Part shown: one piece after another, positions 8,375 to 18,056 of the stretch
How the letters are laid out: every line of letters starts with the position of its first letter
Position numbering within the stretch: the stretch's first letter is position 1
Source: Novosphingobium sp. FSW06-99
GTDB lineage: Bacteria; Pseudomonadota; Alphaproteobacteria; Sphingomonadales; Sphingomonadaceae
Assembly: GCF_001519065.1 (NCBI RefSeq)
Contig: NZ_KQ954256.1
Coordinates: forward strand, 199,432-263,431
DNA: 64,000 bases
Reading direction: 5' to 3'
The notes under the pieces: generated by a model
Database searches by the model: none
Seen by the model: only the letters and a program-made list of their open reading frames with translations
Told to the model about the DNA's origin: nothing
Position numbers and translations under genes: made by a program

Positions 8375-9529
8375 CTACCCAATCCGCCGCACCGGGCTGC
8401 CCACTGCACGCCAGTCATCATCCATCCCCAGGCCTTGCGCCACGGCGGCGCGGATGCCGGCGTCGAACACTTCGGGGGCGAAGCGGCGGGCGTTGGTGAT
8501 GGCGGCGGCGGGGGAAAAATGGTTCAGCCAGCGTTCGCAGCGTTCGACCGCGTCGATCAGCGAATCGACCGACTGGTCGTCGAAGAACAGGCCGGTTTCG
8601 CCATCGACGATGGTTTCGCGCGCGCCGCCCCCGGCATAGGCCACGACCGGGCGGCCCGAGGCGTTGGCTTCGACCGGGATCAGGCCGAAATCCTCTTCGG
8701 CGGGAAAGATCAGCGCGCGGCATTGCGCATAGGCGCGCGTCAGGTCGGCGAAATCGAGCCGGGGCACGATCGTCACGTTGGGGGTGGCGCGGCGCGCGAC
8801 GTGCGCCGCCAGTTCGCCGGTGCCGACCATCAGCAGCGGCAGCCCCAGCCGGGCAAACGCCTCGACCACCAGATCGGCGCGTTTGTAGGGGGTCATCTGC
8901 CCGACCCACAGATAGTGATCGCCGATGCTGTCGGCAGGGCTGAAGCGCGTAACATCGACCGGGGGGTAGACCACGCCCGCCTCTCGCCCCCAGGCCTTGC
9001 GCACGCGGCGGGCGATGAACGCGCTGTTGGCCAGCACGCGGTCGGGCCGCTGGGCCGAGGCCTGATCCCACTGGCGCAGGCGGTGGAACAGCGGCGGCAT
9101 CAGGTGCCGCGTCAGCCAGCCAGCGCGCGCGTGATAATCGTGGAAATGGTCCCACAGATAGCGCATCGGCGAATGGCAATAACACAAGTGAAACGCATCG
9201 GGCGGCGCGATCACGCCCTTGGCGGGCCCGGATTCGCTGCTGATCACCAGATCATAGCCACGCAGATCGAGGTGTTCGAGCGCCATCGGCATCAGCGGCA
9301 GGTAATGCTGATAGAACCGCTGCGCACCGGGCAGCCGTGCGATGAAGGTGGTCTGGATGCGATGCGCGCGGATCGTGTCGGACATCGCCTCTGGCCGGAC
9401 AACGTGGGTAAAGATGTCGGCGCCGGGGAACAGCCGCAACAGCCGTTCCAGCACGCGTTCGCCGCCGCGCATGCCAACCAGCCAATAATGGATGATCGCC
9501 ACCCGTGGTGCCTGTGTGCTCCGTGCCAT
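8375..9529 (-). CDS. Family 4 glycosyltransferase (EPS type)
   Basis: This 384-residue GT-B fold enzyme has the opening VAIIHYWLVGMRGGERVL, a donor-loop region LWVGQMTPYKRADLVVEAF, and the EX7E motif in EEDFGLIPVEANASGRPVV with the following GGGARETI. These mark a retaining family 4 transferase using a nucleotide-sugar donor at the cytoplasmic face. The ATG at 9529 starts 8 residues before the first strand; an upstream extension to 9619 has no family resemblance. It faces the phosphomannomutase gene across a 270-bp divergent region and belongs to the polysaccharide region. Confidence 0.88.
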   Translation of the reverse strand: MARSTQAPRVAIIHYWLVGMRGGERVLERLLRLFPGADIFTHVVRPEAMSDTIRAHRIQTTFIARLPGAQRFYQHYLPLMPMALEHLDLRGYDLVISSESGPAKGVIAPPDAFHLCYCHSPMRYLWDHFHDYHARAGWLTRHLMPPLFHRLRQWDQASAQRPDRVLANSAFIARRVRKAWGREAGVVYPPVDVTRFSPADSIGDHYLWVGQMTPYKRADLVVEAFARLGLPLLMVGTGELAAHVARRATPNVTIVPRLDFADLTRAYAQCRALIFPAEEDFGLIPVEANASGRPVVAYAGGGARETIVDGETGLFFDDQSVDSLIDAVERCERWLNHFSPAAAITNARRFAPEVFDAGIRAAVAQGLGMDDDWRAVGSPVRRIG

Positions 9530-9799
9530 GCCCGTGTTCCCGAATGATGTCTCTATCGGCACAGTGACCGGCAACGCGGGTGCGAAATACGCCAAGCCGG
9601 TCCGCTTCCGACCGGCCATGGCCGTTTACCCCGCATCAAACCTGCGGATTCTCATGCGCGGGCCGCGCAGGAGGCATGCGCGCTTTGCACCAAAACCGGT
9701 GCATCTTTCGCACTGCCGCAAATGGAGACAATCGCGCTGGCAATCGGGCGACGGCCCGGTCATATGCGCCGGACAAATCCACCGGCAATCGAGGCTGTG

Positions 9800-11278
9800 A
9801 TGACAATCACCGTAAAGGCGCTGATGCAGGAATGTGGCGTCGCATTTGGAACCAGCGGTGCGCGCGGGCTGGTATCGGCGATGACCGACCGGGTCTGCTA
9901 TGGCTATACCGCCGGGTTTCTGGGGCACATGGCCGATGCTGGCGAATTTGCGCCGGGCGGCCGGGTCGCGCTGGCAGGCGATCTGCGCCCCAGCACCCCG
10001 CGCATCCTGGCCGCCTGCGCACGCGCGGTGCGCGATCTGGGCGGGGTGCCGGTGTTCTGCGGCTATGTGCCCACCCCGGCGCTGGCGCTCTATGCCTTTG
10101 CCGAGCACATCCCTTCGCTGATGGTGACCGGCAGCCATATCCCCGCCGATCGCAACGGCATCAAGTTCTACCGTTCGGCGGGCGAAGTGCTGAAAGCCGA
10201 CGAAGCCGGGATGAGCGCGCAAGTGGTCGATCTTGACGGTGGCCGGTTCGATGCGGCGGGCATGCTGGTCGAACCCGAGGCGCTGCCCCCGGTCACCGAT
10301 GTCGGCAAAGCCTATGTGCAGCGCTATATCGACCATTTCGGGCGCGGCGCGCTGACCGGCAAGCGGATCGGGGTCTATCAGCATTCCGCCGTGGGCCGCG
10401 ACATCCTGGCGCGGATCCTGACCGAACTGGGTGCCGAAATCGAACTGCTGGGCCGATCAGACGTGTTCGTGCCGGTCGATACCGAGGCAATCCGTCCCGA
10501 AGATGTCGTGCTGGCGCGGCAATGGGCGGCGGCGGGCGCACTCGATGCAATCGTATCGACCGACGGCGATTCGGATCGACCGCTGATCGCCGATGAAACC
10601 GGCAAGTGGCTGCGCGGCGATGTGCTGGGCATCCTGTGCGCGGCGGGGGTCGGCGCCACCAGCGTGGTCACCCCGGTCAGCAGCAACAGCGCGGTCGAGG
10701 CATCGGGCCGGTTTGCCAGGGTTTTGCGCACGCGGATCGGATCGCCCTATGTGATCAGCGCGATGGATGCCGAACTCGCCGCTGGGGCGGATTGCGTGGT
10801 GGGGTATGAAGCCAATGGCGGCTTTCTGCTGGGCAGCGCAATCCCCGGCAAGACCGGCACCACGCGCGCGCTGCCCACGCGCGACGCGGTGCTGCCGATG
10901 CTGATCGTGCTGACCGCCGATGCACCCGGCGTCGCCGCGCAACTGGCCAGCCTGCCCGCGCGCTATACCTATTCCGACCGCATCACCCCGTTCCCGCCAG
11001 AGGCGAGCGCCAGCCTGTTCGCGCAATTGACCGCCGGTGACGAGGCCGACCGGATCGCGTTGCAGACCCGCCTGTTTGGCGCCTTTGCAGGTGCGGCGCA
11101 GGCGATCGACATGACCGACGGGGTGCGCACGCGCTTCGCCGGGGGCGGTGTGATCCATCTGCGCGGATCGGGCAACGCGCCCGAACTGCGCTGCTATACC
11201 GAAGCGGGCAGCGAGGCCGAGGCGGTCGCGCTCAACGCCGATGCCTGTGCCGCGATCAGGGGCCTGTTGCGCCTATAA
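9800..11278 (+). CDS. Phosphomannomutase/phosphoglucomutase
   Basis: This alpha-D-phosphohexomutase (492 aa) interconverts hexose 6-phosphate and hexose 1-phosphate, feeding GDP-mannose or UDP-glucose synthesis for the nearby glycosyltransferases. It shows the N-terminal FGTSGARG, the active-site loop MVTGSHIPADRNGIKFY (phospho-serine near residue 112), the metal loop DGDSDRP (near 254) and the substrate-binding EANGGF region. The Asp-Gly-Asp-Ser-Asp variant replaces the more common DGDGDR. The ATG at 9800 has GAGG 6 bases upstream. Its 3' end overlaps the convergent rhaR gene by 6 bases. Confidence 0.93.
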   Translation: MTITVKALMQECGVAFGTSGARGLVSAMTDRVCYGYTAGFLGHMADAGEFAPGGRVALAGDLRPSTPRILAACARAVRDLGGVPVFCGYVPTPALALYAFAEHIPSLMVTGSHIPADRNGIKFYRSAGEVLKADEAGMSAQVVDLDGGRFDAAGMLVEPEALPPVTDVGKAYVQRYIDHFGRGALTGKRIGVYQHSAVGRDILARILTELGAEIELLGRSDVFVPVDTEAIRPEDVVLARQWAAAGALDAIVSTDGDSDRPLIADETGKWLRGDVLGILCAAGVGATSVVTPVSSNSAVEASGRFARVLRTRIGSPYVISAMDAELAAGADCVVGYEANGGFLLGSAIPGKTGTTRALPTRDAVLPMLIVLTADAPGVAAQLASLPARYTYSDRITPFPPEASASLFAQLTAGDEADRIALQTRLFGAFAGAAQAIDMTDGVRTRFAGGGVIHLRGSGNAPELRCYTEAGSEAEAVALNADACAAIRGLLRL

Positions 11279-12061
11279 TTCCGCGACGATCAGCCGCACC
11301 CCGGCGCCGCGCACCATCGCGGCGTCGGCCTCGGTAATCCCGGGATCGGTGACCAGCACGTCGACTTCGTCAAGACCGCAGACGATCGCCCCCGACGACG
11401 AGGCGAATTTGGTCGAATCGACCAGCAGGATCACTTCGTCGGCGCGCGTCAGCAGGCGGCGTTCGGCGGCGACAAGGATCACATCCTGCTGCATCACACC
11501 GCGCGGGCCCACCGCGGCTGCGCCCATGAACAGGCGCGGGGCGTGAAAGCGCGGCATCGAATCTTCGCCCGCCGGGGCCAGGATGATGTTCTGTTCGCGA
11601 AACACCGCGCCCGAAGGGACCAGGATGCGCGTGCCCGGCTGGGCCAGCAGCGCATCGACGATATGCAGCGAATTGGTCAGCACCTGGCAATCGAGCCCTT
11701 GCAGATGCGGGCACATCTGGAACGTGGTGGTGCCGCCATCGATCATCACCGCCTCGCCCGGCTGGCACAAGGCGGCAGCGGCGCGCCCGATCGCGCGCTT
11801 GGCGGGCAGGTTGCGGGTGATCGCCAGGTCGAACGGCGTGCCGGTCAGGCGTTGTCCGCGATCGGCCGCGCCTTCGCCGCCTTCGACCAGCCGGGCGCCG
11901 CCGTGCACGCGCACGATCTGCCCCGCCGATTCCAGCCGGGCCAGATCGCGCCGGATGGTCGCGGGCGAGGCATCGAGCCGCGCCTCGAGATCACGATAGG
12001 TCACAAACCCGCTGGGGCCCAGCGCGGCCAGGATCAGCCTCTCGCGTTCGGTAGCATGCAT
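11273..12061 (-). CDS. rhaR: DeoR-family regulator, probable rhamnose repressor
   Basis: This 262-residue DeoR-type regulator has an N-terminal winged helix-turn-helix (residues 5-57; ASPATIRRDLARLESAGQIVRVHGGA is the family signature region, of which ATIRRDL is the recognition helix) and a C-terminal sugar-phosphate sensing domain (DGGTTTFQ, VLTNSLHI). It lies downstream of rhaT on the same strand, with 61 bases between. DeoR-type RhaR proteins are known to control rhamnose genes in Rhizobium, so the role is well supported by context though not proven. The likely effector is a rhamnose-pathway intermediate. Confidence 0.85.
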   Translation of the reverse strand: MHATERERLILAALGPSGFVTYRDLEARLDASPATIRRDLARLESAGQIVRVHGGARLVEGGEGAADRGQRLTGTPFDLAITRNLPAKRAIGRAAAALCQPGEAVMIDGGTTTFQMCPHLQGLDCQVLTNSLHIVDALLAQPGTRILVPSGAVFREQNIILAPAGEDSMPRFHAPRLFMGAAAVGPRGVMQQDVILVAAERRLLTRADEVILLVDSTKFASSSGAIVCGLDEVDVLVTDPGITEADAAMVRGAGVRLIVAEL

Positions 12062-12122
12062 GGTGGTGTAACAAGGCCCCTCTTCAGGGCCCCCTTATGC
12101 CGCCACAAACGGTCAAAAGCCA

Positions 12123-13184
12123 TCACGAACCGGTGGCCAGCATGTTGCCCCCGCCGATCACCACGGTCGCCGCGATCAACAGGCCGATCCCGGTCCATAC
12201 CCGCGCCCGTGTCCGCCCGCTTGCCTGCGCCCATTCGCCCAGTGCAAAGCCCCACAGCGTCGAGAACAGGATGATGCTGGCCATGTGCAGGGTCCAGCTC
12301 GAAAAGCCGAACCGGCCCATCTGGCTTTCCCCCATGGTGTAGAAAAAGAACTGCCCGTACCACAGCGTGCCGCCCAGCGCGGCCAGCAGCCAGTTGCGCC
12401 CCAGCGGCGCACGCGCCACCGCCGGATCATTGGTGGCGCCGAAAAACTGCGCGGCGCTGCGGTTGCGCGCGATCAGGATCGCACACCAGACCAGATTGGT
12501 GGTCAACCCGCCCGCCAGCACCACGCACAGCACCGGCAATCCTTGCGCCAGAGGATCGGTCCCGGCCTTGAGCGCCAGATCGCGGATCGGTTGCCCGGCA
12601 TCGAGCCCCCAGGCAAAACACCCCGACATCACGCCCGAAAACACCGCGATCAGCAGGCCCTTGACCACGTTGAATTCGCTTTTGTCCCCCCGTTCGCCGA
12701 TTTCGCGCGCCTTGGCCTGCCCGGCGCGGGCCACCACGACAATGCCGATCAGCGTCACGACGATGCCCGCCAGGGTCAGTTGCCCGCTGGTCTTGCCCGC
12801 AATCGCGCCGATCGTGCCGTGGAAGATCGGCGGCCCCAACGTTCCGATCACCGTGGTCAGCCCCAGCGCCACCGCCATGCCCAGCGACAGCCCGAGATAG
12901 CGCATGGTCAACCCGAAGGTCAGCCCGCCAAACCCCCACATCACGCCCCAGAACCAGCACCAGAACAGCGTCTGGTGCGGCACGCCGGCCAGCACGCCAA
13001 TCAGATCGGGCGTGCGCGCAAAGGCCATGACCCATGGCGCGATCAGCCAACTGAACAGGCCTCCGGCAAGCCAGAACACTTCCCACGACCACAGCCGGAT
13101 GCGTTTGTAGGGGACATAGAAACTGGCCGAGGAAAAACCGCCGATCCAGTGAAACACCACGCCGAGTGCGGGATTGGGTACCAT
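12123..13184 (-). CDS. rhaT: L-rhamnose:H+ symporter RhaT
   Basis: This 353-residue inner-membrane protein with about ten helices matches the RhaT family (drug/metabolite transporter superfamily). Typical segments are VFHWIGGFSSASFYVPYKRI at the N-terminus, WSWEVFWL, WGFGGLTFGLTMRYLGLSLG and the C-terminal WYGQFFFYTMGE. It would import L-rhamnose with protons. The ATG at 13184 follows GGGGGAG by about 9 bases. It sits in the leftward arm rhaK-lldD-rhaT-rhaR, 28 bases after lldD. Confidence 0.95.
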   Translation of the reverse strand: MVPNPALGVVFHWIGGFSSASFYVPYKRIRLWSWEVFWLAGGLFSWLIAPWVMAFARTPDLIGVLAGVPHQTLFWCWFWGVMWGFGGLTFGLTMRYLGLSLGMAVALGLTTVIGTLGPPIFHGTIGAIAGKTSGQLTLAGIVVTLIGIVVVARAGQAKAREIGERGDKSEFNVVKGLLIAVFSGVMSGCFAWGLDAGQPIRDLALKAGTDPLAQGLPVLCVVLAGGLTTNLVWCAILIARNRSAAQFFGATNDPAVARAPLGRNWLLAALGGTLWYGQFFFYTMGESQMGRFGFSSWTLHMASIILFSTLWGFALGEWAQASGRTRARVWTGIGLLIAATVVIGGGNMLATGS

Positions 13185-13212
13185 GATTGTTGTGCTCTCC
13201 CCCAGGTCCGAT

Positions 13213-14358
13213 TTATGGCGCGGCCAGCGCGGACCGGTCGATCTGATCAATCCGCGTAAACCCGCCCAGCGCCATCGCCACCCGCAGTTCGGCGGCGATC
13301 AGTTTCAGCATTTTGGCCACCCCGGCCTCGCCATCGGCGCCCAGCGCATAGGCCCAGGCGCGCCCGAGCATGACCCCGCGCGCGCCCAGCGCCAGCATCC
13401 GCGCGACATCGAGCCCCGAACGGACCCCGCCATCGGCCAGCACCGTCAAGCGGTGACCGACTGCATCGGCGATCGGCGGCAGGGCGCGCGCCGACGACAG
13501 CACGCCGTCGAGCTGTCGCCCGCCATGGTTCGACACGACAATCCCGTCGGCGCCCCGATCGGCCGCCTGGCGCGCATCTTCGGGATCGAGGATGCCCTTG
13601 ATGATCAGCGGCCCATCCCATTCGGCACGGATGAAATCGAGATCGGCCCAGGTGATCGTGGGATCGAAATTGCGCCCCATCCACGCCATGAAATCGTTGA
13701 GGCCGGTCTTGCCCTTGAGCACCGGCACGACATTTCCCAGGTGATGCGGCCGCCCGAACAGGCCCACATCCCACGCCCAGCCGGGGCGCATCGCCCCCTG
13801 GATCAGGCGCCGCATGTCGCCCCACATGCCCGGCGCACCCGCCAGTCCCGACCGCACATCGCGATAGCGGCTGCCCGGCACCGGCAGATCGACGGTGAAC
13901 ACCAGCGCGCTGCACCCCGCCGCGCGCGCCTGCGCAAGCAGGTCTTTCATGAACACGCGGTCGCGGATCATGTAGAGCTGAAACCAGAACGGCCGGTCCG
14001 ACGCCGCCGCAACTTCGGCAATCGGGCAGACCGACACCGTCGACAGCGTGAACGGCACGCCCGCCGCATTGGCCGCGCGCACCGCCTGCACTTCGCCGCG
14101 CCGCGCGTTCAACCCGGCCAGCCCGACTGGCGCCAGCACCACCGGCAGCGCCTGTTTCACCCCGAACAGTTCGGTCGAAAGGTCGATCTGCGAAATATCG
14201 CGCAACACCCGCTGGCGCAGCGCGATCGCTTCGAGATCGGCCACATTGCGGCGCAGTGTGACTTCGGCATAGCTGCCGCCATCGATATATTCGAACAGGA
14301 AATGCGGGGTGCGGCGGCGCGAGGCTTCACGGAAATCGGGAATCGAGGCGATGATCAT
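13213..14358 (-). CDS. lldD: FMN-dependent L-lactate dehydrogenase
   Basis: This 381-residue member of the FMN-dependent alpha-hydroxy-acid dehydrogenase family oxidises L-lactate to pyruvate, passing electrons to quinone at the membrane. It has the N-terminal [17 protein letters not shown], the FMN-contacting [11 protein letters not shown] and FTVDLP, and the catalytic [10 protein letters not shown] (active-site His) with LADGGVRSG. The ATG at 14358 overlaps the rhaK stop codon (ATGA). Its place in the rhamnose operon fits oxidation of the L-lactate released by RhaD. Confidence 0.95.
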   Translation of the reverse strand: MIIASIPDFREASRRRTPHFLFEYIDGGSYAEVTLRRNVADLEAIALRQRVLRDISQIDLSTELFGVKQALPVVLAPVGLAGLNARRGEVQAVRAANAAGVPFTLSTVSVCPIAEVAAASDRPFWFQLYMIRDRVFMKDLLAQARAAGCSALVFTVDLPVPGSRYRDVRSGLAGAPGMWGDMRRLIQGAMRPGWAWDVGLFGRPHHLGNVVPVLKGKTGLNDFMAWMGRNFDPTITWADLDFIRAEWDGPLIIKGILDPEDARQAADRGADGIVVSNHGGRQLDGVLSSARALPPIADAVGHRLTVLADGGVRSGLDVARMLALGARGVMLGRAWAYALGADGEAGVAKMLKLIAAELRVAMALGGFTRIDQIDRSALAAP

Positions 14359-15812
14359 CGGGCATCCTTCCGGGCCGCCACTTCGGCGGTCCACGCCTTT
14401 CTGTACCCGGAAAGATCAACGTCAAGCGGAATGACCCGCGCCAGCCCGCCCGGCGGCGCCAACCCCGGATCGACCAGTCGCAAGGCGCCGAACGACACGT
14501 CGGTATCGGCATGCGCGACATGGACCGCCAGATCAGGGCGCAGGCTGGCCAGCGCGCGCACGAACACTTCGGCACGGGCAAAACGTCCTTCGACCAGCAG
14601 CGTGCCCCGCGCACCGACCAGCCCGAGCGCGACATCGGCGAGCAGCGCGGCATAGAGACACGCCGCCGCGCGCCGTTCGTACCAGTCGCCGGGCTGGTTG
14701 ATCCAGCACCCGGCCTGATCGGGAAACGGGCCGCACCCCGGCGCCAGCGTCGGCAGATGCATTGCACCCCTGGCCAGCACGCGCGGCACGGCGGCGATCA
14801 GGTGCGGCTGATCGGGGCGGATATCGACGCGGCGCGTGTCGATTTCGATCAGGCTTTCGATCTCGCGCCCGCCCATGAACCGGGCCGAGGGCACCGGATC
14901 GCCCGCGCAATCGACATTGACCAGACAATCGCGCGCCTCGGGCAAGGCGGCCAGATCGGCCGGATCGGCCCCGGTGCGCATGGCGATGAACCAGGTGCCG
15001 GTCGACAGCACGGTGGCAGACCCCGCCCCCACTGATGCAAACCCGCGCGCGGCGTGCAGCGCGGCGTTCGAATCGTGCAGCCCCGCCAGCACGCGGATCT
15101 GCGGCGACAGACCGGTGCGCGCGGCCAGATCGGGGCGCAGCGTGCCGATCACGTGCGCCGCCGGAACCACGCGCGCAAACCGCGCGGCCCAGCCACGATC
15201 ATGCGCCAAAGTCGAAAAATCCCCCGCCGCCGGGTTCCACAGATCGGTGTGGCAGCCCAAACTGGTCACTTCGCTGACCGCGACCCCCGACAGCCACCAC
15301 GCCCAGTATTGCGCCCAGGGCACCAGCGTGGCGCGCGCCATCGCGGCGCCATGGACATGATCCATCCACCACAGATGCGCGCCCAGATTGAGGCCCTGCG
15401 GCAGCGCGGGCGAGCCGGTCTGCGCAAACGGCGCGCGTAACGCACGGTATTGGCGCATCAGGTCGGCCGGCGGATCGGCCTCGTAATCAAACGGCGCAAA
15501 GGCCAGCGCATCATCCACCAGCGCCGCCGCCCCCGCGCCGTGGCCGACCGGCACGATCGCGCCAATCGGCCGATCACGCCAGGTGGCCAGCACCGTCTCC
15601 AGCCATGCCGCGATACCGCCCGCATCGAGCCGCGCGATCCCGTCTTGAGCAAGGCGCGTGTTGGGCCGCGCATGGCGGTCAAGGCACGTACCGTCGGCCG
15701 ACCACAATGACACTTTGGCCAGCGTCTTGCCCAAGTCGACCACGACAACCAGCGCGCGGGGATCGGCAGCAGAGGCTGGAATCGACGTCAGGGGAACCTC
15801 TCCGATGATCAT
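14355..15812 (-). CDS. rhaK: FGGY-family kinase, L-rhamnulokinase
   Basis: This 485-residue FGGY carbohydrate kinase should phosphorylate L-rhamnulose to rhamnulose 1-phosphate in the cytoplasm. The N-terminal ATP-phosphate loop region is [16 protein letters not shown] and the central [14 protein letters not shown] plus STGTWFIAM match the FGGY fold. It belongs to the alphaproteobacterial RhaK type rather than enteric RhaB. It is the first gene of the leftward arm, divergent from rhaD, and overlaps lldD by 4 bases. The ATG at 15812 has no strong ribosome site, so the exact start is tentative. Confidence 0.9.
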   Translation of the reverse strand: MIIGEVPLTSIPASAADPRALVVVVDLGKTLAKVSLWSADGTCLDRHARPNTRLAQDGIARLDAGGIAAWLETVLATWRDRPIGAIVPVGHGAGAAALVDDALAFAPFDYEADPPADLMRQYRALRAPFAQTGSPALPQGLNLGAHLWWMDHVHGAAMARATLVPWAQYWAWWLSGVAVSEVTSLGCHTDLWNPAAGDFSTLAHDRGWAARFARVVPAAHVIGTLRPDLAARTGLSPQIRVLAGLHDSNAALHAARGFASVGAGSATVLSTGTWFIAMRTGADPADLAALPEARDCLVNVDCAGDPVPSARFMGGREIESLIEIDTRRVDIRPDQPHLIAAVPRVLARGAMHLPTLAPGCGPFPDQAGCWINQPGDWYERRAAACLYAALLADVALGLVGARGTLLVEGRFARAEVFVRALASLRPDLAVHVAHADTDVSFGALRLVDPGLAPPGGLARVIPLDVDLSGYRKAWTAEVAARKDAR

Positions 15813-15921
15813 GCTGCATTAGCGAACTTGATTGTTTATGATTGAATACTATCAACTCCGATTGCCAATGCAATGCCATTTTGCTAGGGGCAACGCAAAT
15901 CAGCATTGATCGGAGATTCCC
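15813..15921. promoter_or_regulatory. Divergent rhaK/rhaD promoter region with candidate RhaR operator
   Basis: The 109-bp intergenic stretch is AT-rich for this genome and must hold both rha promoters. It contains TGATTG at 15829-15834 and again at 15839-15844, a direct repeat with a 10-bp period, and TTGAT/ATCAA (15828-15832 and 15851-15855) as an outer inverted repeat. DeoR-family regulators often bind short direct repeats spaced about one helical turn, so this is the best candidate RhaR operator. The rhaD ribosome site CGGAGA is at 15911-15916. Confidence 0.55.
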
Positions 15922-18033
15922 GTGTCTGCCCTCATTCTCGACCAGGCCGCCGCAATTCCGTTTGCCGTGCCGCACAGCCGCTGGGACCAGGCGCATGCCG
16001 CAACGCTCAGCCCGGAACAGGCCTTGCTCTATCGTTCCAACTTGCTCGGATCGGACCTGACGGTCACCAATTTCGGCGGCGGCAACACTTCGGCCAAGCT
16101 GTCGGCCACCGATCCGCTGACCGGCGATGCGGTCGAAGTGCTGTGGGTCAAGGGATCGGGCGGCGATATCGGCTCGATGAAACTGGACGGGTTTGCCACG
16201 CTCTATCAGGCGAAACTGCTCGCGCTCGAAACGCACTATGCCGGGCCCGACGATGACGACAAGATGGTCGGGTTTCTGCCACATTGCACGTTCAACCTGA
16301 ACGGTCGCGCGGCCAGCATCGACACGCCGCTGCATGCGCTGCTGCCTTATGCCCATGTCGACCATGTCCACCCCGATGCGATCATCGCGCTGGCCGCATC
16401 GTCGGGCGGTGAGGCCGCGACGCAGGACATCTGGGGCGGGCGGATCGGCTGGCTGGGATGGAAACGGCCCGGCTATACGCTGGGCGTGATGCTGCGCGAT
16501 TATGTCGCGGCCAACCCCGGCATAGAGGGCGTGATGCTGGCGGGCCACGGGATCATCTGCTGGGGCGACAGCGCCGAAGGTTGTTATGAACACACCGTCG
16601 CGCTGATTGCCGACGCCGCGCGCTATCTCAACGCCAAGATGGCCGGCAAACCCGCGTTTGGCGGCCAGATCGTCGCACCCCACCCCGACCGTGCAGCGAT
16701 TGCCGCCGATCTGATGCCGCGCCTGCGCGCGCTGATGACCGGCGCCCGGCGCAAGGTGGGGCATTGGTCCGACGATGCCGAAGCGCTGGAATTCACCGGG
16801 TCCGCCGACTTCACGCGGCTGGCCGCGCTGGGCACATCGTGCCCCGACCATTTCCTGCGCACCAAGATCGCGCCGCTGACGCTCGATCCCGCGCGCCTGG
16901 CCGACGATGCCTGGCTGGCCGAACAGATCAGCGCCTATCGCGCGATGTATGCCGCCTATTACGAACGCTGCAAACGCGCCAGCAGCCCGGCGATGCGCGA
17001 TGCCAATCCGGTGGTCGTGCTGGTGCCGGGCGTCGGCCGGATCACCTTTGCCACCGACAAGACCACCGCGCGGCTGGCCGGTGAATTCTATGGCAACGCG
17101 ATCAACGTGATGCGCGGGGCAGAAGCGATCGGCGACTATATCGCGCTCGACGAACAGGAAGCCTTCGATATCGAATACTGGCTGCTTGAAGAGGCCAAGC
17201 TGCAACGCATGCCTGCGCCCCGCGCGCAAGTCGGCCGGATCGTGCTGGTCACCGGCGGCGCCGGCGGGATCGGCGCGGCGACGGCGGCGCGCTTCCTGCG
17301 CGATGGTGCCTGTGTCGTGCTGGCCGACCGCGATGGCGCCGCGCTGGAAGAGGTGCGCGCGGGCTTTGCCAGGCAGTATGGCAAAGACGTGGTGCGCGCG
17401 GCGGTGTGCGATGTCACCAGCGAAGACCAGGTCAAGGCCGCGTTCGATGTGGCAGCGCGCGAATTCGGCGGGCTCGACGTGCTGGTCGCCAATGCCGGGA
17501 TTGCCTCGTCGGCGCCGATCGAGGACACCACCGTGGCGCTGTGGCGCAAGAATTACGACGTGCTGGCCGAGGGCTATTTCCTGACCGCGCGCGCGGCCTG
17601 GCCGCTGCTCAAGGGCATGAACCAGCAGGGCGGCAGCGCGATCGTGTTCATCGGCTCGAAAAACGGTGTCGCGGCGGCAGCCGGCGCTTCGGCCTATGCC
17701 AGTGCCAAGGCGGCGGCCAACCATCTGGCGCGCTGTCTGGCGCTCGAAGGCGCGCCGCACGGCATCCGCGTCAACGTGGTCAACCCCGATGCGGTCATTC
17801 GCGGCAGCCGCATCTGGGATGGCGACTGGCGTAAGGAACGCGCGGGCACCCACGGCATAGATCCGGGCGCCGAACTGGAAGCGCACTATCGCAACCGGTC
17901 CTTGCTCAAACGCGATGTCCTGCCCGAAGACATTGCCGAGGCGACGTATTTTCTTGGCAGCGACGCCTCGGCCAAATCGACGGGCAACATGATCAATGTC
18001 GATGCCGGGAATGTGCAGTCTTTCACGCGCTGA
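15922..18033 (+). CDS. rhaD: Bifunctional rhamnulose-1-phosphate aldolase / lactaldehyde dehydrogenase
   Basis: This 703-residue fusion has an N-terminal class II aldolase/adducin domain (residues about 20-425; NFGGGNTSAKL, HVDHVHPDAIIALAAS metal histidines, GHGIICWG) and a C-terminal short-chain dehydrogenase domain (LVTGGAGGIG near residue 442; NAGIASS; YASAKAA). It cleaves rhamnulose 1-phosphate to DHAP and L-lactaldehyde, and its dehydrogenase half is expected to oxidise lactaldehyde to L-lactate with NAD. This fusion is established in alphaproteobacterial and other non-enteric rhamnose pathways. It starts at a GTG with CGGAGA 5 bases upstream. Confidence 0.96.
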   Translation: MSALILDQAAAIPFAVPHSRWDQAHAATLSPEQALLYRSNLLGSDLTVTNFGGGNTSAKLSATDPLTGDAVEVLWVKGSGGDIGSMKLDGFATLYQAKLLALETHYAGPDDDDKMVGFLPHCTFNLNGRAASIDTPLHALLPYAHVDHVHPDAIIALAASSGGEAATQDIWGGRIGWLGWKRPGYTLGVMLRDYVAANPGIEGVMLAGHGIICWGDSAEGCYEHTVALIADAARYLNAKMAGKPAFGGQIVAPHPDRAAIAADLMPRLRALMTGARRKVGHWSDDAEALEFTGSADFTRLAALGTSCPDHFLRTKIAPLTLDPARLADDAWLAEQISAYRAMYAAYYERCKRASSPAMRDANPVVVLVPGVGRITFATDKTTARLAGEFYGNAINVMRGAEAIGDYIALDEQEAFDIEYWLLEEAKLQRMPAPRAQVGRIVLVTGGAGGIGAATAARFLRDGACVVLADRDGAALEEVRAGFARQYGKDVVRAAVCDVTSEDQVKAAFDVAAREFGGLDVLVANAGIASSAPIEDTTVALWRKNYDVLAEGYFLTARAAWPLLKGMNQQGGSAIVFIGSKNGVAAAAGASAYASAKAAANHLARCLALEGAPHGIRVNVVNPDAVIRGSRIWDGDWRKERAGTHGIDPGAELEAHYRNRSLLKRDVLPEDIAEATYFLGSDASAKSTGNMINVDAGNVQSFTR

Positions 18034-18056
18034 AAGCCAACTGGGAGGGGAATACG

